From NCBI GenBank assembly GCA_021769885.1, contig JAETSA010000002.1:1-64000 (forward strand): 64,000 nt of DNA, in the 5' to 3' direction. Shown here in pieces: positions 61,313 through 64,000 of this stretch. Made by a program: the position numbers and the translations under genes. How positions within the stretch are numbered: position 1 is the stretch's first letter; the number at the start of each line of letters is the position of its first letter. This DNA is from Bacillota bacterium. GTDB lineage: Bacteria; Bacillota; Clostridia; Oscillospirales; Acutalibacteraceae. The notes beneath the pieces are model-generated. The model was not told the origin of the DNA. It did no database searches and saw nothing but the letters and a program-made list of their open reading frames with translations.

Positions 61313-63736
61313 TTATACTTTTTTCAAATTCGCCATACGTGCCATCAGCTTTTTCGTGCCTGCCTTTTGGAACACGACCTCTAACAGCATATCGTTGCCC
61401 ATGGGTCGGACAGTGGAAATTACGCCTGTGCCGAATGCCTTATGTTCTACCGTGTCGCCGGGCTTGAAGTCAGGCAGTGCGGCAGAGGATTTCGCCCCGC
61501 CTGCAGATTTTGAGAACCCACGGTTCACTGCACTGCCGCCCGCATTCCCCGCAGAACTGCCGACGCTTGTATATGTACCGCCGCCCGCATTGGATTTTGT
61601 GTGACCGTTGTAACCGCCGCCTGTAAGCCCCGCGCGTTCGCGGAAGCCGACGGAACGGTGAATCTCCAACAGCTTTTCGGGGATTTCCGCCACAAAGCGG
61701 GACGGTCTGTAGTAGTTTGTCGAGCCGTAAATCATACGGGATTTGGCGTGCGTCAAATAGAGCTTCTGCTTTGCGCGGGTGATGCCCACGTAAGCGAGTC
61801 TGCGCTCCTCCTCGACCTCGGATTCCACATACATACTCTGCATTCCCGGGAACACGCCCTCTTCCATACCGGGGATAAACACCACAGGGAACTCCAAGCC
61901 CTTTGCGGAGTGGAGCGTCATCAGCACGACGGTGTCCGCTTCGGAATTGTAATTGTCGATATCTGTTAAGAGCGCGACCTCTTCCAAATAATCATTCAAT
62001 GTGCCCTCAGGATTTTCCTCGGAAAACCGCGTTAAGGTTGCGGAAAGCTCGTTTAAGTTTTGCACACGGTCTTCAAATTTTTCGGGTTCGGCACGCAGAG
62101 AATTGACATAATCGGTTTCTTCCAAAATGCGGTTCAGGGTATCGGCAAGCGGCGCATCCTCCGAAAATGCGGCTATGCCTTCAATCATTGCGGCAAACGC
62201 CTTTAATTTGCCTGCGGCACGCTTGAGTACCTCGTATTCATCCGCCGTTTTAAACACCTCGAACAGGGAAACGCCCAGCAAATCGGCAATCTCGTTGGCT
62301 TTTTGGACGCTTGTGTCGCCGATGCCGCGTTTCGGCGTATTGATGATGCGCTGTAAGCGGATTTTGTCGGCAGGATTGTTGACCACCGACAAATATGCGA
62401 GCGCATCCTTAATTTCCATACGGTCATAGAACTTGTGCCCGCCGATGATGCGGTAGGGTATCGCATTCTTGACCAGCGCACGTTCGATAGGCCCTGACAT
62501 TGCATTCATACGGTACAGCACGGCGTGGTCACCGAAATGCCGCCCTTTCGCAACGGAAGAAAGGATTTTATCGGCAATAAAATTCGCTTCACCTGTTTCA
62601 TCCTCTGCCGTTTCCAGTTCGATTTTTTCACCCGCGCCGTTCGCCGTCCAAAGATTTTTACCCTTTCTTTGGCTGTTGTTTTCAATAACGGCATTGGCGG
62701 CATCCAAAATGCACTGTGTAGAACGGTAGTTTTGCTCCAAGCGAATAACCGTGGCATCGGAATAGCGCGTTTCAAAGCTTAAAATATTTTCAATCGTTGC
62801 GCCGCGGAAACGGTAAATACTTTGGTCATCGTCGCCGACCACGCAGATGTTGCGGTAGCCGTCGGCAAGGAGAGAGGTCAATTTATACTGCGCGTGGTTG
62901 GTATCCTGATACTCGTCCACCATCACATAGCGAAATTGGTGCTGATAGTGCTCCAATACGTCGGGATTTTCTTCGAACAGCCGCACGGTATTGAAAATGA
63001 TATCGTCAAAATCCATCGCATCGGCGTTTTTTAACAAACTTTGATACTTTTTATAGCATTCGCCGATTTTCTGCATACGGGTATCCTGCCCCGCTGTTTT
63101 CAAAAATTCGTCGGGCGGTACAAGGGAATCCTTAGCGCGGCTGATTTCGCCCAAAATCGTTTTGTGCGACAGGAATCGGTCTTCAATCCCCAACAGGCGC
63201 TGACATTCCTTCATCACGCGGCGGCTGTCATCGGTATCGTAAATCGTGAAACGGTTGGTAAAGCCCAGCTTATCCGCATTGCGGCGCAGGATTTTGACAC
63301 AGCTCGAGTGAAAGGTGCTCGCCCAAATGTCATTTGCCTCGTCGCCGAGCATCGCGCACAAGCGTTCTTTTAATTCGTTTGCCGCTTTATTGGTGAAGGT
63401 AATCGCCAAAATCTGCCACGGCTTCGGCGCACGGTCAGAAAGCACATCGGCAATATCGGGATAAACGGATTTGTCGCCCGCGAGGTAAGCTTGCATCAGT
63501 GCGATATCGTCCGTGTCGGGCGTGCGGTCAGCAAATTCAGAGGTGTACGCATGCCCAAAGCGCAGCATATTCGCAATGCGGTTGACGAGCACTGTCGTTT
63601 TGCCGCTCCCCGCGCCTGCCAGAATTAAAAGCGGTCCATCGATTTGAAAGACCGCTTTTTTTTGGCATTCATTCATTCGTTTAAATTCATTTTCAATAAT
63701 TTGACGGCGTAAAGAGAGAAATTCTGTTTGATTCAT
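61313..63736 (-). CDS. pcrA: ATP-dependent DNA helicase PcrA/UvrD
   Basis: An 807-residue superfamily 1A helicase. Walker A ILAGAGSGKTTVLVNRIA, Walker B region VDEYQDTNHAQY, QNYRSTQCILDAANAVI and VYVGITRAKQKLYL-like motif VI are present; an insertion of about 50 residues (about 63-112) separates motifs I and Ia. The C-terminus is Gly/Ser-rich and ends in a Tudor-like FKPGDTVEHKAFGTGVI segment that binds RNA polymerase in PcrA. Role: repair, plasmid replication and transcription-coupled functions. Confidence 0.95.
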   Translation of the reverse strand: MNQTEFLSLRRQIIENEFKRMNECQKKAVFQIDGPLLILAGAGSGKTTVLVNRIANMLRFGHAYTSEFADRTPDTDDIALMQAYLAGDKSVYPDIADVLSDRAPKPWQILAITFTNKAANELKERLCAMLGDEANDIWASTFHSSCVKILRRNADKLGFTNRFTIYDTDDSRRVMKECQRLLGIEDRFLSHKTILGEISRAKDSLVPPDEFLKTAGQDTRMQKIGECYKKYQSLLKNADAMDFDDIIFNTVRLFEENPDVLEHYQHQFRYVMVDEYQDTNHAQYKLTSLLADGYRNICVVGDDDQSIYRFRGATIENILSFETRYSDATVIRLEQNYRSTQCILDAANAVIENNSQRKGKNLWTANGAGEKIELETAEDETGEANFIADKILSSVAKGRHFGDHAVLYRMNAMSGPIERALVKNAIPYRIIGGHKFYDRMEIKDALAYLSVVNNPADKIRLQRIINTPKRGIGDTSVQKANEIADLLGVSLFEVFKTADEYEVLKRAAGKLKAFAAMIEGIAAFSEDAPLADTLNRILEETDYVNSLRAEPEKFEDRVQNLNELSATLTRFSEENPEGTLNDYLEEVALLTDIDNYNSEADTVVLMTLHSAKGLEFPVVFIPGMEEGVFPGMQSMYVESEVEEERRLAYVGITRAKQKLYLTHAKSRMIYGSTNYYRPSRFVAEIPEKLLEIHRSVGFRERAGLTGGGYNGHTKSNAGGGTYTSVGSSAGNAGGSAVNRGFSKSAGGAKSSAALPDFKPGDTVEHKAFGTGVISTVRPMGNDMLLEVVFQKAGTKKLMARMANLKKV

Positions 63737-63752
63737 AAAATGATATGCTCCG

Positions 63753-64000
63753 TTATTTTTGAAATAAATTGCCGCCGTGACAGTCGATTGCCACAGTCAG
63801 TGGAAAATCTTTAAAGGTCAGGCGTTTGACAGATTCACAGCCGAGGTCATCGTAAGCGATGACCTCGCATTCGGTAATGCATTTGCTCGCAAGCGCACCC
63901 GCGCCGCCTATGGCACAGAAATACACTGCGCCGCCCTTGACAATCGCGTCACACACAGCCTTTGTGCGCGGTCCTTTGCCGACCATCGCGGCAAGGCCCA
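63753..64000 (-). CDS. Fe-S hydro-lyase, fumarase beta-type (partial)
   Basis: The last 82 residues of a class I (iron-sulfur) fumarate hydratase or tartrate dehydratase beta subunit; the 5' part lies beyond the right edge. GLAAMVGKGPRTKAV, GGAVYFCAIGGAGALASKCI and TFKDFPLTVAIDCHGGNLF match the C-terminal catalytic domain. In Clostridia alpha and beta subunits are often separate adjacent genes. Transcribed toward pcrA, 17 bp away. Confidence 0.9.
   Translation of the reverse strand, partial: GLAAMVGKGPRTKAVCDAIVKGGAVYFCAIGGAGALASKCITECEVIAYDDLGCESVKRLTFKDFPLTVAIDCHGGNLFQK

Overview
The window is chromosomal DNA from an anaerobic, endospore-forming Firmicute, most likely a gut-type Clostridia of the Oscillospirales/Ruminococcaceae kind. 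The basis is the mix of spoIIID and a small acid-soluble spore protein (SASP) gene, the oxygen-sensitive ribonucleotide reductase pair nrdD/nrdG, addAB instead of recBCD, an S-box (SAM-I) riboswitch on metK, and GC-rich palindromic intergenic repeats ending in CCCTACG. The family assignment is an inference; the 16S piece at the left edge is too short to settle it.

Layout. 1-50 is the 5' end of a 16S rRNA gene running out of the window, with its leader and promoter; next to it is a candidate three-hairpin small RNA. 976-5496 holds a MarR regulator and peptidase C26 divergent from a PatB-type C-S lyase fused to a peroxiredoxin-like domain and an APC permease. 6226-10792 is an arabinose module (FGGY kinase, araA, araD) divergent from a TetR regulator. 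10833-14613 carries a HAD phosphatase, an acetyltransferase, an XRE regulator, S-box metK and a DUF378 protein. 14727-21326 is a leftward operon ileS - DUF1858 - trmK - nif3 - rqcH. spoIIID lies at 21584-21841.

The most striking region is 22100-31404: a 9.3-kb element with a TndX/TnpX-type large serine recombinase, inserted inside a SASP gene. The two gene halves (22023-22099 and 31405-31522) rejoin exactly in frame across a GA dinucleotide into a complete 64-residue SASP, and the element's joined ends form a perfect 13-bp dyad around GA. The element carries the recombinase with a coupled 63-residue ORF, an XRE-DUF3990 toxin-like gene with partner, a frameshifted gene, its own ClpX and a Fic protein. 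Two of its operons start with related tandem-terminator leaders and two cargo genes share a copied promoter module. This resembles sporulation intervening sequences such as skin, but the split gene is a SASP; whether excision is developmental is unknown.

Right of the element: an aminotransferase divergent from nadE; an XRE regulator behind an elaborate structured leader RNA; a deoxynucleotide block (dCMP deaminase, nrdG, nrdD with two NrdR-like boxes); yigZ - dgt - dnaG - rpoD; rpmE; a MITE-like element that supplies the last codons of addA; addB; a GH27 alpha-galactosidase; a cell-wall amidase; a deoxyinosine glycosylase; upp; rpiB - tsaB - tsaE; rodA; a BlaI/BlaR1-type pair with operator palindromes; pcrA; and the start of a class I fumarase beta-type gene cut by the window end. 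Most operons run leftward. Intergenic gaps are filled with dispersed palindromic repeats.
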